Below, in pieces: positions 12,069-23,840 of a stretch of 64,000 nucleotides of DNA. The notes beneath the pieces were generated by a model. The model was not told the origin of the DNA. It made no database searches and worked only from the letters and a program-made list of their open reading frames with translations. The DNA is from Limonium bicolor (Eukaryota > Streptophyta > Magnoliopsida > Caryophyllales > Plumbaginaceae): positions 367,882,831 through 367,946,830 of the forward strand of contig CM041778.1 of NCBI GenBank assembly GCA_023374045.1. The letters are read 5' to 3'. The translations under genes were made by a program, and so were the position numbers. Positions within the stretch are counted from its first letter, which is position 1, and every line of letters begins with the position of its first letter.

Positions 12069-13104
12069 ATGGTAAGAAAGCAAGTATATGAGTAGGAAAA
12101 CAAGTATGAAAAGTAATTAAGAAAGTTGAGAGTATAAGAATAAGAACATAAGTATACCGAAATAACGGGGTAAGTAGGGAGTAGTAGTATTATTGTGTAT
12201 CATATGAGCATAGTATTAATAACAATGTTGGAAACATTATCAGTGGAACAAGTGTGAACCAAGGGACAAGGGAACACACGGTAAAGCTAACCCCGGTGAA
12301 AGGTATGATTTTCTCATGCCCCGTATGCTAACCGAGTTACGTTGATTTGTGTGTTGTATGCCGGCTAATCAAGACTAAAGCGCGAAAACAGTTTATTGTC
12401 GTTCATTGTATGTCTTGTTGTATGTTGTATGAGCTAACCCTTCTTGATTGATTGTGTGTGGCTGCCTTAGTGTGTAGACCGACTCATAGATGAGTCTTGT
12501 TGTTAGTGACTCGTAGTACGAGTTATGTTGTGAACTAACGAAAACGTAGAAACGCACTAAGCTAACGAACCAACAAACGATAACGCAAACCAATGAACTT
12601 ACTGGAATGTGGGAGAGTGCACGGGAGTAGTAACCTCCCGTTAACGGTAAGAGAACCGAAATAAAACAACCCACAAAACAATAAGTAGTGGGGGAATCTG
12701 AAGTAACCTTGATAGAGGTATTGATGGTAGAGTAAGACGTGGACCATGGGAGTAGTAAAGAATAATGAGGGATCTCTAACCCCTTAGCAAAATTAGTCGA
12801 CCCACTATGAGAGGACCCGACTGATGTAAGTAATGTCCCGAACATGAGAGTATTCGATACGTTGGGGGGAAACCGTTAAATCTGAGGATACTAGACGGTG
12901 GTAATTCCTTAAGCTAGTGGAGGTTATCGAGAGAGAGATACTTATAGGCTAATCCATGAGATTGTAAGATACTCCGAGAGAGGAGTGTTGGGAATTTGAG
13001 TAGTCCAGTAAAAATGGACGTTCATATATTGAGGAGCTGAGTGTACAGCCCTTTGTTTTGTAGGCCGGTGGCTGGTCTTGTGTATGACTCCGCCCGAGGC
13101 CAAA

Positions 13105-13350
13105 AGTAACGAGTATTGAGTATTGCGTATGTATGAGTAAAGTAATGAGTATTGAGTGATGAGTAAGTATGAGTATGTAATGAGTACCGAGCAATGAGTA
13201 AGTATGAGTAAGGAGAGAGAGTATGGGTATTGAGTATGCGAGAGCAAGTGATGAGTACTGAGTAAGAGTAAGTAATAGTAGTAGTGAGTACTGAGTAGAG
13301 CATGAGTAATAACGAGTAAGGTAGTGAGCGCAACGTGAGTAAAACAACGA
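13105..13350 (+). repeat. GAGTA-type minisatellite in LARD-1 5' LTR
   Basis: This is a degenerate tandem array of words such as GAGTAAGTAT, GAGTATTGAGTAT and GAGTAATAACGAG. It explains the long open frames rich in Ser, Leu, Tyr and Thr on the minus strand, which are composition artefacts. The copy in the 3' LTR is at about 22842-23085. A shorter stretch of the same words lies in the internal region near 18890-18930. Confidence 0.75.
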
Positions 13351-14086
13351 GTAAGTAAGATTAAGCTTGGTGGAAACTTTGCGAACGAATAACTAATGAG
13401 CGGTTGACGGACAACGTGTCTTCCTTGGTAGGTATTGAACCTAGTATAAGTAAGTAAGTATTGTTAATTGTATTGAGTGGTAATAGTATGTATGTATGCA
13501 TGTAAAATGAACTCCATGTACATCCGACCCAAAGTAGTCGGCGTACCGCGGTTAGCACGCGGTATATGCGAAAGTCATATTCAGCGTAAGCAGACCCCTA
13601 GGGGGAATGTTTTTAGTGTGCAGGTACCCGAAGCGGATATGGTCAAGGTAAGAGACCGGTGGCTACACTTGGATAGTTAGAAGTAGAATGCAGAAGCGTA
13701 CTAAGTGGGACACCCCTTGCACTTAGAAAGTAAGTAATTTGTGAGGAATGGGTAGTTTAATTATGGGATTTGTATTCGAATTATAAGGTGAATTTGGAAG
13801 TCCAAACTGTATCGGTAATTTAAGGATTGTAGTAGACTCGGTATATAGTATTATATTGGAGTTGTAATGAATTATGGTTGAGTATGCAAGGGAAAGTAAG
13901 GTATTGTGTAGAGCACTCGGTATGTTCAATTCATCAGACCGATAGTATGTAGTAGTGTAGCTGGCCTTGTTAGTCACGTGGGTGATTAGCGGCATTGTAC
14001 ACCCGCCGTTGTGTATGTATTATCCGCTGCGAAGGTAAGTATTTGTATAGTAACGACGGTATTAGTGGTAGGGGTGTTACAAAAAG

Positions 14087-14098
14087 TGGTATCAGAGC
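14087..14098 (+). other. LARD-1 primer-binding site, tRNA-iMet
   Basis: TGGTATCAGAGC lies five bases after the 5' LTR end at 14081. It is an exact match to the canonical primer-binding site complementary to the 3' end of plant initiator tRNA-Met. It fixes the element's orientation as plus. Confidence 0.95.
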
Positions 14099-14114
14099 GA
14101 AGTATCGCTCTGAT
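14091..14114 (+). other. Perfect hairpin over the LARD-1 primer site
   Basis: ATCAGAGCG (14091-14099), loop AAGTAT, then CGCTCTGAT (14106-14114) form a perfect 9-bp stem that covers most of the primer site. LARD-2 has an equivalent hairpin. Confidence 0.85.
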
Positions 14115-16939
14115 GGATGAAATACCGAGTTTAGAAAAATACCGAGTTAGGAATTAGAGACTTAGGGCTAAGGGTTGAGTGTTAGCGTGTGAGATACGCT
14201 AGTTAGGAACTTCTGGGTGAACCGGAAACCTACTACAACAACCATACCTGCCCTCCGCAACCCACGGTATTAAGTTGGGAGAAGAACGCCAGAGAGATGG
14301 AAGGACCTCTTACACTCGGGTAAACCCCGATCTGGCAGTTGCAAAAATAAACCTTATTAGAAAAGGAACGTGTCATACAGTAGATTCCGAGAACCGGAAA
14401 TCCCGAATACGGTTCCCTTTGAAACAACAACAACCGCATTTAATGATCGTAGACTGAAGATCCTAAACACAGGATAATGAAATTTACGGCACCATGGGGC
14501 GACATGCTTCGCAGTCGCAAGAACCATGCGCAGGTGGCGAGAAGGGAAGCACAACCGCAATGAAGCAAGGATGATAGAGTAATAAACCCGAGACAAGAGA
14601 TTCTACGGACTGTAATACTTGATAATACCAACAACGGTATACAAGCCGATTAAGGAGTTAGTCGAGGTTGGATTAGCACCAAACCTACACACCAAGAGGC
14701 CAAAATAACCGAAAAACATAGTTCAGGTGACAATGAAAGTATTCCTTAAACATACACCTGTAGGACTACAACGTGAGTCCTAAGGATAAGTCAAGTCTTG
14801 TTGACCATAGTGAAGGTGTGAGACCCCGGATTGATGACAATCATGTCAAGTACACTGAAGAAGCGACTCAGGATATTGATCACCAAGATCAAAAGATCAA
14901 AGGAAGATCTAATAAGACCACCAAATATGGATGGAAACGATACCGTAACTGGTATACGTTAACCGAAAAATAACCTACCCACGCACTTGCCCAGGGCAAG
15001 TGCAGCAACTACAAGACGGTTGGAAGACTTTTAACAACCCGCAAACACTTGCTAAAGTGCCACTATGACGAATGGAGCAACTATAGGATCACTAATCCTA
15101 AGAATTTGAAACAGTGAAACCTTGGAAAGGGCTAACGGCCCGACCATTGTATTAAGAACATACCAGTCAGCGAGGAGCTGGACTTGGTCAAGACCTCAGA
15201 CATGGCAATGCCATGAAGAACTTCTTTTAACACCGAACTGTCATCTTAAAACCCAAATTTTTCTTTCAAAACCATAACCCTTCTTAAAAAAAACCTCGGA
15301 TTTTTAAAACCAAAGGAATTACGGTGAGTATCATAGAATGATACAAGAGGAGTTTACGGTAGAATACTTCACCTAGGCGTGTGACGAGCACTACGAGTGT
15401 ACCCAATACGGGATGTGGGACGACCGCACTCCGAAGGAGCTTGCGGGCCCGACAAATAGTCAGGTAAGTGGTAACGTACCAACAAGGTACCCCATGTATG
15501 TATACATGTAGTGTACGAAACACGGGAAGTAGTCAACTCCGCTCTACGGACCATAAGTAATTCAAAACAGAACAGTTGGATACCCAAACGAGCAAAGAAA
15601 CTCATATAAGCTACAAGCTAAGGAGTCAAGAACTCACTCCAGGAAAGTGATTAAGAGTTAAAAGTTCAAGAAGCATTAATAACTGGATAAAGACATTGAA
15701 TATGTCTTGAAGATATTGAAGTAAAGTATGATAACTGGAAGGAATACCCAGTCTAAACACTGTAAGGAAAATGCCTAACATTAACACATCAATGTTCAAG
15801 GAACAGGATGAATTCCTAGGACAACTACCACAAACACACAGGGGAATCTTATAAGGTACCGAAAAAAAAAATACCATGCACCATCAAAGAGAATATCAAA
15901 CCAGTTATAACATATGGAAAAACACCAATGATCTACCCTAAGAACGGGAGATGTTATAACCCTAAACAGGATAACTCAGATCAAAAACCATAAGGTAGGA
16001 TCACAAACTGCACATACTCATAAATGTCAGCCAGATGCCACCGTATAATCAGTAATACCCAGGAGCAATCCATAAAGGGTATCAAGTCAACACAGTTGAA
16101 CGAGATGTTGGGGTAAGAACACCACAATCGGAACGAACATCCGGTTAGAACACCGAGGGGATCCCACTTGACAGGGGATACCCCCAAAGTAATAAATGGT
16201 ACCGATCATACGAGATAAAAAGAGTCTCCAACAAACGGAAGCGTGATGCGACGATCTTGTTATGGAGCCCAGTATCACCTTCAAACCCAGCGATGGCTTA
16301 CGAGAAATAATCACTTGAAATAGCCTATAATGAGCAGAGCTCTAGGCAATATGGCTAATATGCCATGAAGCTATTACAATACAGAGTTCAACGGTTGCAA
16401 AACCAGTTGTGAACCACATGGAAAGTGGTCAAGGACGACACCAATAAGGTTAATAACCAATGAGCAAGGATACCCCTCATAAATGTAAGACCGCGAGAGC
16501 GGTGAACACGGGGATCCCAAGAAGAGGATACCACCAATAAACATCTGAAAGTACATTCCTTTCAGAACTACTAATGTAGTGAAGCTTGAACATGCAATTA
16601 CTGCCAAGCGATGTCAAATAAGCTTCAAATAGCAACTGTTAACAACCAAGGAGTGATCGGTTCAGAAGGAACATGACATGTGGAAACGTAAAGTATAAGT
16701 GAATAACCCTCAAGTAGCTCAGAAGTTTAAACGCTGAACCATGATAAAATAGTGGAAATGCATGAGCGGAAGCTAGCAACAGCGGATGCCATGTAAACCA
16801 ATACGGTGGAATCCGTAAGAACATGGTGCGCAGCAGGCGACCAACGTATGCGAATAATCACCCAATGCTATGGAGTTGATAATACAAGATGGTAGATAGA
16901 CCGGGCAACAAGCCAGGAGTCTGCACCAAATGATGAAGC

Positions 16940-17145
16940 ACCACGGAAGGAGAAGGAGTAACGATCATTCCTATTGCAATCTCATGAGAGAGTTACTGCC
17001 AAGAGTTTACGCCTCTGCACTCTGTAGGACTGAGTGTGTTTTGGTATTGCACTTGTGCAGTTAATGATCTAGTGGGATAGCTAGGAATACGGAAGTGTAA
17101 GTAGTGGTAAATTCTTTCTTTCACCAACGAACATGGCATAAGCCA
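16940..17145 (+). repeat. LARD-2-LTR-like segment inside LARD-1
   Basis: Shared words include CTGCACTCTGTAGGACTGAG, TTTTGGTATTGC, TGCAGTTAATGATCTAGTGG and GGTAAATTCTT, in the same order and spacing as the reverse complement of LARD-2 LTR positions ~39690-39860. LARD-2 carries this block twice in each LTR. Confidence 0.8.
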
Positions 17146-17920
17146 GTTAAGCAAAAGCTTAGAAACAAACTGTGCGGCCTAAGGCCAAAGAAGCACGAAG
17201 AGTGTGAAACACACCGAAAATCTCATGATGTGGATTCCATAGGAATAAAAGTGAAAGGAGACTTAAGAAAGTCACTAGGACCAATGCATAGAAAATGCAA
17301 GGTCATACAAATAAAGAACACTTGTATAGAATCAGATAATGGGCATAAGTCAGAAGCTACTGACAATAGAGGAAGCACCACAACTAAGTAGTGGCTCGAC
17401 CTCAACCGACAATAAGTCGGAGGAACCCAACGAATAATCATGGGAGTACAAGCAGTATGTATATAGATTGCCAGAGAGCTGGTTATAAATCTAAAACTCA
17501 TTGAGCTCGCGTACGGGTAAAAGAACATCACACTTGGTCAATAAACCTTATTCCCACAATAAGAGGGATAAAAAGGCGATGTGTAGCACGTTTAAGATAA
17601 CAAAAAAATAACCCAAGCTATCAGGGTCGCGCAGCAGAAGCTAGTGGGCCCAGAGTTCTAAGTGAAATACACCTAGTGAACAAAAGGTTAATCAGCAATG
17701 CCTTAAAGCCATTTAGGCTAGAACCGAACCCGGTTAAGAGTTGAATAACTCCGATGAAAATTCTCGATACAGGGACAAGCCGGTAATACGGTTAAGACCC
17801 ATTGTCCAAGGAACATCGTATAATAGACCGCATGGAAGCTGAACCACTCCATGACGGCTGAATGCCTTCGACCAATGTTCAACATTGACACATGGCAGAT
17901 TACGTGGGCGTAATCCCTTT

Positions 17921-17930
17921 TAAGGGGGGT
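17921..17930 (+). other. Second (internal) polypurine tract in LARD-1
   Basis: CTTTTAAGGGGGGTAGAG followed by TGAAAACC closely matches the terminal tract, CTTTAAGGGGGGTAGAT followed by TGAAATACC. It lies ~1.37 kb upstream of the 3' LTR. It could be an extra plus-strand priming site or the remains of an older 3' LTR junction. Confidence 0.7.
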
Positions 17931-19293
17931 AGAGTGAAAACCGTGAAATGTATTTTACGTGATAGGTGCGTAAACTACAATGCGCATAGCGCAAAAGAAT
18001 TTGTTTGACAATTGATACTTATGTTACATAAACACTTGTATTCACTCATCGTGTAATTGTAGTAATTTGGGAAATAAAGATAGGAAAGGAGTAGAGAAAA
18101 TCTAGGGGAATGAGGACCCCGATGGATAACAGTATAAGGAATGAGTACGTATGGGAGACTTGAGGAGTATAAATCGGTATGGAACCGATGTATGTAATGA
18201 GTATAAATCGGCATGAAGCGATGTTTTATGAGTATAAATTTGGTATAGCAAATTAATGGGATATTATACCCATGAATTTCCTAAGTATAGTAGTTGGAGA
18301 AGAAGATGTAGTAATATTTGGTGAGATGATTAGTAAGTAAGTAAGTGAACTATATAAATTGGAAAATGTATGTGTGTGATTATGACTAGCAAGACTAAGA
18401 AGATAGAAAATGAAATAATGTTTGACGAGCTGTCTGTTTGAATGGAGGTGGGAGGTGGAACTTGATTTGCTGGCGATCAAGGAAACCGAAACACAAATTG
18501 GGGTGGAAGGATAATTCAACACCAATGCTGATCACATTGGGGTTGAAGGACTCTGGAAGCTCCCTTAAGTGGTCACAGTAATAACACTAGTAATAGGTGT
18601 AATCATCATAAATGGAATTTGGGAGATGTATTCAAGTTTTCAAAATGAATTTCCAAAACTAATTTGGTACAATGTTTTCTTAAAACCTGATAATGAGGAT
18701 CGGTTTTGAAACCGCTTCCATGGGCGCTAGTGGATTCCATGCCTAGGCACGGGTATCCGGTCGAAACCATAGGAGGTGAAGCCAGTTTTGAGTCAGTGGA
18801 AGTGTTGATTAGTTTTGAAACCACTACACCGATCGTACGGTGACAGTGGTGTTTGTTTTATTTTTCCAAGGGCACTGGGGCAGCGTAGTCCCGAGTAAGT
18901 ATGAGTAAGTAAGCATGAGTAAGTGCCTGAGGATCTCTATTGTGCAAAAGAATTTGATCTGAACCGAAGGACCGTAGAGCCAGAAGTGTAAGTGCTCAAG
19001 TCATGACGGCCGTGAACCAGAAAGCATAAGTGTTCAAACGTGACTGGTACCAGAGGGATCGCTTGACATGGGAGAGGATGGTAGCTCATTTATCTGCGGA
19101 CGGAGCCATGGAGAGCTTGTAACGGATATTTTTGATTGCCATGCATGCAGTGATATGCTGTTTGGATGTGTAGTATGCATCATGTCATACATTTGGAGTT
19201 TTACAAAGTTATTTGTAGAGGTCATAACCTTAGCGTAGAGTATTTATACAGTGTAAAATATTAGATTCACCAACTTTGAGGGTAAAGTTCTTT

Positions 19294-19301
19294 AAGGGGG
19301 G
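19294..19301 (+). other. LARD-1 polypurine tract
   Basis: AAGGGGGG lies just upstream of the 3' LTR start at 19307, where plus-strand DNA synthesis would be primed. Confidence 0.85.
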
Positions 19302-21494
19302 TAGATTGAAATACCCCGAACTTAAATATGGTGATTAAACTATTTTAGTATGGTATTTAAGGGCTTGATAGTGCCTAAGTAATTTTGGTAAGGAAAATAA
19401 ATCCAAAAGAAATAAAAAAAACAATTTAAAAAGCGAAAAAACACTAAATAAGCGTTAAATAACCATAGGAGGTATGAGACCTCGGTTAGCGTATTATATG
19501 GATTCCTAGGGCTTAATAAGACCAAAATAATATATGGGAACAACCCGAAGAAACGGATCCAAATAATGTATTTAAACGCTAACAGAGCTTTAGCGCACGT
19601 TTTTCTAGAAAACCGAAACGTGATTTTAAGTGGTCAAACGGACCCGTAAAAATTATAAATCATAAATAACTATTATTAAGCATTAACGGAAGCTAATAAC
19701 CAATAAATTGAAGAAATGAGAAAATTCCGGAAAACGGGTCCCGGTTAGTAAAAACTGTAACAACCGGGAAGTAGTGGGGTGAGTGTGTAATAAAATAAAA
19801 CTAGTGTGTCCACTTTTGTAAAAAAGAAAAAAATGTGAATGTGTGTGTGTGTGGGTCGGCAGCCCCCTCTCTCACACCACCCTCTTACTTCCTAATATGC
19901 TAAATGACAAATAAGAAAAGTAAAAAGTAACCCCCACACTCTCTCACCTCACTCTCTCATTTCTCTTTCCCTTTCCCGCTGATTTCTCTCTCCTTCTCCA
20001 TGGGGGATGGTGATTTTTGGAAGCTCCAAGACCAACAATGGCTTCCCTTCTTTCTCTCTATGCTCTACCTTCATTGAGCTCCAAACACAAAAAATAATAC
20101 ATATTTGTAATCCCCTCATCACCCTCTACACTCTCTCTTTTTAAAATCCAAAAATGAGGAAGTTCATCTCCATGGGTTTTCCCCATTCAAAGAGAAAATG
20201 GCACCAATGGGTAGCTTGGAGTCTCCTCTCTCCATTAAGGTAAAAAATCTCCATGAAAACTTCATGTTTTCTCCATCTCACTTCATAACCGATTTTTACC
20301 CCTATGTAATGTCTTGTTTTCTCTCTCCCTTTTGAGCATCAATTTCACCTTGCAATGGTGGTGTATTCTCCTCTTGAACCAAGGGCTAAAACCCCTCCTA
20401 AAACACTCCAAAGGTAAACCCTAGAATTGTGCTTTAAACATCAATGAAATTAGTATAAATCTAAGGGGTTAGTATGTTAATTATACATGTTTTGTGTGCT
20501 TTGGGTGATGGTAATGGAGTTTGGCAACTCCATTCCCAATGTGGCCGATTGGGCAAGAAAGAGAGAAAGAAGAAGAATTGGAAAAGAATGAAGGAAATTA
20601 TAAGCTCAAGGTAAGAGCTCCTTCTTAATGCTTAATTTTAATGCATTAGAGTAATGGGAATGGGTAAACAAATAAAAAGAACCTAAACTATTGTATTAGT
20701 ATGAAGTTTATGAATTTTGAGTATTTGGGAACTAGTAAGTGGATGGTAGGCCTTAGAGCCCAAATATATTGTGTATGAGTGTTGGCATTGATGTTTGGTG
20801 GAGTAATGATGTAATGAGGAATGAGTTGCTTGTGTTGCTGGTAGGACCCTTATATGGGTGTGGCTAGATTAGGAAAGAATTTGATGAAAAAGTATGTATG
20901 CGAAGAAGTTAGAATTGTAGGTGAACTATGACAAAATTTTGGTAAGAATATGCACATTTATGGATGACTTGGTGAATGGGAGAACCAAGGTGAGTATTGG
21001 ACTTTGTAGAAATGTTTAGTAGCTATGGAATGGTAGTTAGTATGGGAAATGGGAAGGTAAAAATCTGTAGCAAGAAGTGATAAAATGCATTGGAGAAACT
21101 AGGAGGAACTATGTGTTTTGAAGAGCTTAAAGTGTGTAGTAAACCACTTTGTAACAGATTTGGAGAGGAGCAGATAAAGGGGAGGATTGAGTGGAATAAT
21201 GTAATGAGTATACTAGTAATGGTATTGGTAGTAGGAGTATTGAATGGTAGAAGTTGGTTCAAAAACCTATAGCATAAGAGGAACAAAAACTGTTATGTGT
21301 ACAGGAATGATGAAAAAGGGGGAAATTGTGTAAATCCATATGAGAATGGGAAAGGAATTTAGTAAGGGATTTGGTGGGTGAATTAAGGTATTTTAGGAAG
21401 CCTAAATGGCACTAAAACATGTGGGATTACATGTAGGAAGATTGGGGAAGAAATGGGTAAGGAAAGAAGTGAAAAAAAAATCTGTAGGCAGTTT

Positions 21495-21687
21495 GGACCG
21501 GACCGACCCAAAGTTGGGTCGGTCGGTGGGTCGGTCGGAGCATAGACGATGGAACGTAAACTTTCTGGAATGGACCGACCCAGAGGTGTATGGGCGGTCG
21601 GAACAGTTCTGGGTCGGCGGGACAATTTCAGAGGACGGAAAAACTTACTGGAATGGCCCGACCCAAGGGGTTGGTGTCGGTCGGCCC
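21495..21687 (+). repeat. GC-rich palindrome array in LARD-1 3' LTR
   Basis: This is the counterpart of the 5' LTR array: alternating GACCGACCC and GGGTCGGTC words, several shortened by 1-3 bases relative to the 5' copy. It is followed by a run of ATA/TAATAATA and the short TA tract, as in the 5' LTR. Confidence 0.75.
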
Positions 21688-22841
21688 TAACATACAAAAA
21701 ATAATAATAATATAATAATATAATATAATAACATAGTAATCATATGTATGTATATATATATATAGATATGTACATATATAAAGGACTTTAACAATACACC
21801 ATTAAAGAAACACCAATGGTAAGAAAGCAAGTATATGAGTAGGAAAACAAGTATGAAAAGTAATTAAGAAAGTTGAGAGTATAAGAACATTAAGTATACC
21901 GGAATAACGGGGTAAGTAGGGGAGTAGTAATTATTTGTGTACATATGAGCATAGTATTAATAACAATGTTGGAAACATTATCAGTGGAACAAGTGTGAAC
22001 CAAGGGACAAGGGAACACACGGTAAAGCTAACCCTGGTGAAAGGTATGATTTTCTCATGCCCCGCATGCTAACCGAGTTACGTTGATTTGTGTGCTGTAT
22101 GCCGGCTAATCAAGACTAAAGCGCGAAAACGGTTTATTGCCTTTCATTGTATGTCTTGATGTATGTTGTATGAGCTAAGCCTTCTTGATTGATTGTGTGG
22201 CTTGCCTTAGTGTGTAGACCGACTCATAGATGAGTCTTGTTGTTAGTGACTCGTAGTACGAGTTATGTTGTGAACTAACGGAAATGTAGAAACGCACTAA
22301 GCTAACGAACCAACAAACGATAACGCAAACCAATGAACTTACTGCAATGTGGGAGAGTGCACGGGAGTAGTAACCTCCCGTTAACGGTAAGAGAACCGAA
22401 AAAAAAACAACCCACAAAACAATAAGTAGTGGGGAATCTGAAGTAACCTTGATAGAGGTATTGATGGTAGAGTAAGACGTGGACCATGGGAGTAGTAAAG
22501 AATAATGAGGGATCTCTAAACCCCTTAGCAAATTAGTTGACCCACTATGAGAGGACCCGACTGATGTAAGTAATGTCCTGAACATGAGAGTATTCGATAC
22601 GTTGGGGAAACCCTCAAATCTGAGAATACTAGATGGTGGTAATTCCCTAAGCTAGTGGAGGTTATCAAGAGAGATACTTCTAGGCTAATCCATGAGATTG
22701 TAAGATACTCCGAGAGAGGAGTGTTGGGAATTTGAGTAGTCCGGTAAAAATGGACGTTCATATATTGAGGAGCTGAGTGTATAGCCCTTTGTATTTGTAG
22801 GCCCGGTGGCTGGTCTTGTATGACTCCGCCCGGAGGCCAAA

Positions 22842-23085
22842 AGTAACAAGTATTGAGTATTGCGTATGTATGAGTAAAGTAATGAGTATTGAGTAATGAG
22901 TAAGTATGAGTATGTAATGAGTACCGAGCAATGAGTAAGTATGAGTAAGGAGAGGAGTATGGGTATTGAGTATGCGAGAGCAAGTGATGAGTATTGAGTA
23001 AGAGTAAGTAATAGTAGTAGTGAGTACTGAGTAGAGCATGAGTAATAACGAGTAAGGTAGTGAGCGCAACGTGAGTAAAACAACG
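22842..23085 (+). repeat. GAGTA-type minisatellite in LARD-1 3' LTR
   Basis: This is the same degenerate GAGTA array as in the 5' LTR, with small length differences. Confidence 0.75.
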
Positions 23086-23820
23086 AGTAAGTAAGATTAA
23101 GCTTGGTGGAAACTTTGCGAATGAATAACTAACGAGCGGTTGACGGACAACGTGTCTTCCTTGGTAGGTATTGAACTAGTATAAGTAAGTAAGTATTGTT
23201 GATTGTATTGAGTGGTAATAGTATGTATGTATGCATGTAAAATGAACTCCATGTACATCCGACCCAAAGTAGTCGGCGTACCGCGGTTAGCACGCGGTAT
23301 ATGCGAAAGTCATATTCAGCGTAAGCTGACCCCCTAGGGGGAATGTTTTTTGTGTGCAGGTACCCGAAGCGGATATGGTCAAGGTAAGAGACCGGTGGCT
23401 ACACTTGGATAGTTAGAAGTAGAATGCTGAAGCGTACTAAGTGGCACACCCCTTGCACTTAGAAAGTAAGTAATTTGTGAGGAATGGGTAGTTTAATTAT
23501 GGGATTTGTATTCGAATTGTAAGGTGAATTTGGAAGTCCAAACTGTATCGGTAATTTAAGGATTGTAGTAGACTCGGTATAGTATTGTATTGGAGTTGTA
23601 ATTGAATTATGGTTGAGTATGCAAGGGAAAGTAAGGTATTGTGTAGAGCACCCAGTATGTTCAATTCATCAGACCGATGGTATGTAGTAGTGTAGCTGGC
23701 CTTGTTAGTCACGTGGGGACTAGTGGCATTGTACACCCGCCGTTGTGTATGTATTATCCGCTGCGAAGGTAAGTATTTGTATAGTAACGATGGTATTAGC
23801 GGTAGGGGTGTTACAGATAA

Positions 23821-23838
23821 ACACAAGGAGGTTAACTG
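23821..23838 (+). mobile_element. Foldback MITE, right terminal 18 bp
   Basis: These bases (ACACAAGGAGGTTAACTG) complete the right inverted repeat of the MITE that starts at 2936 and are followed by its TA target duplication at 23839-23840. They directly follow the GATAA target duplication (23816-23820) of LARD-1, which shows that LARD-1 landed inside the MITE's right arm. Confidence 0.85.
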
Positions 23839-23840
23839 TA

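Larger units (their letters stand above)
3317..14081 (+). repeat. LARD-1 5' LTR (interrupted at 5837-12068)
   Basis: The segments 3317-5836 and 12069-14081 align end to end with the 3' LTR at 19307-23815; without the insertion the LTR is ~4.53 kb. The first part has a CT-rich stretch (about 3880-4030) followed by sequence resembling a transcribed leader. It then has a GC-rich palindrome array (5517-5722) and a short TA run near 5767. The second part has a GAGTA-type minisatellite (about 13105-13350). It ends TTACA at 14081. Short reading frames on either strand are low-complexity and not credible genes. Confidence 0.85.
14115..19293 (+). other. LARD-1 internal region, no recognisable coding
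   Basis: This 5.2-kb stretch has only short reading frames, none with a gag, protease, reverse transcriptase, RNase H, integrase or chromodomain motif I can recognise. The part to about 17900 is less AT-rich than the LTRs. About 16940-17145 is homologous to the LARD-2 LTR (read on the minus strand near 39690-39860). A second polypurine tract sits at 17921-17930. The part after it, 17935-19290, has GAGTA words and resembles LTR-type sequence. Confidence 0.7.
3317..23815 (+). mobile_element. LARD-1: non-coding giant-LTR retrotransposon (Gypsy-like), with nested insertion
   Basis: This is a full-length element with 5-bp target duplications GATAA at 3312-3316 and 23816-23820. The LTRs begin TGAAATACC and end GGGGTGTTACA. 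A tRNA-iMet primer-binding site follows the 5' LTR and a polypurine tract precedes the 3' LTR. Subtracting the 6.2-kb nested element and its duplicated site leaves ~14.3 kb: two ~4.5-kb LTRs and a 5.2-kb internal domain. I see no gag, protease, reverse transcriptase or integrase motif in the internal domain. This architecture is that of LARDs (large retrotransposon derivatives), which are mobilised in trans by an autonomous partner. A Gypsy partner is likely from the LTR ends and primer type, but no partner is in the window. Confidence 0.85.
19307..23815 (+). repeat. LARD-1 3' LTR
   Basis: This 4.51-kb LTR starts TGAAATACCCCGAAC directly after the polypurine tract and ends GTTACA before the target duplication GATAA. 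It is uninterrupted and shows the empty site of the nested element: CACCAATGGTAAG near 21812. Differences from the 5' LTR are scattered substitutions and many 1-base indels, often in homopolymers. Confidence 0.88.

Noticed and set aside
12393..12845. 150-codon minus-strand frame, with a 136-codon counterpart at 22175-22585
   Set aside because: It lies in the two copies of the LARD-1 LTR, shows no domain and its length differs by frameshift. Conservation is explained by LTR duplication.
12942..13347. Overlapping 101-132-codon minus-strand frames rich in Ser/Leu/Tyr/Thr (also 22525-23083)
   Set aside because: They are products of the GAGTA minisatellite, open in several frames at once.
17104..17391. 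95-codon Lys-rich plus-strand frame in the LARD-1 interior
   Set aside because: Checked for gag or integrase motifs and none seen. Its start overlaps the LARD-2-LTR-like block.
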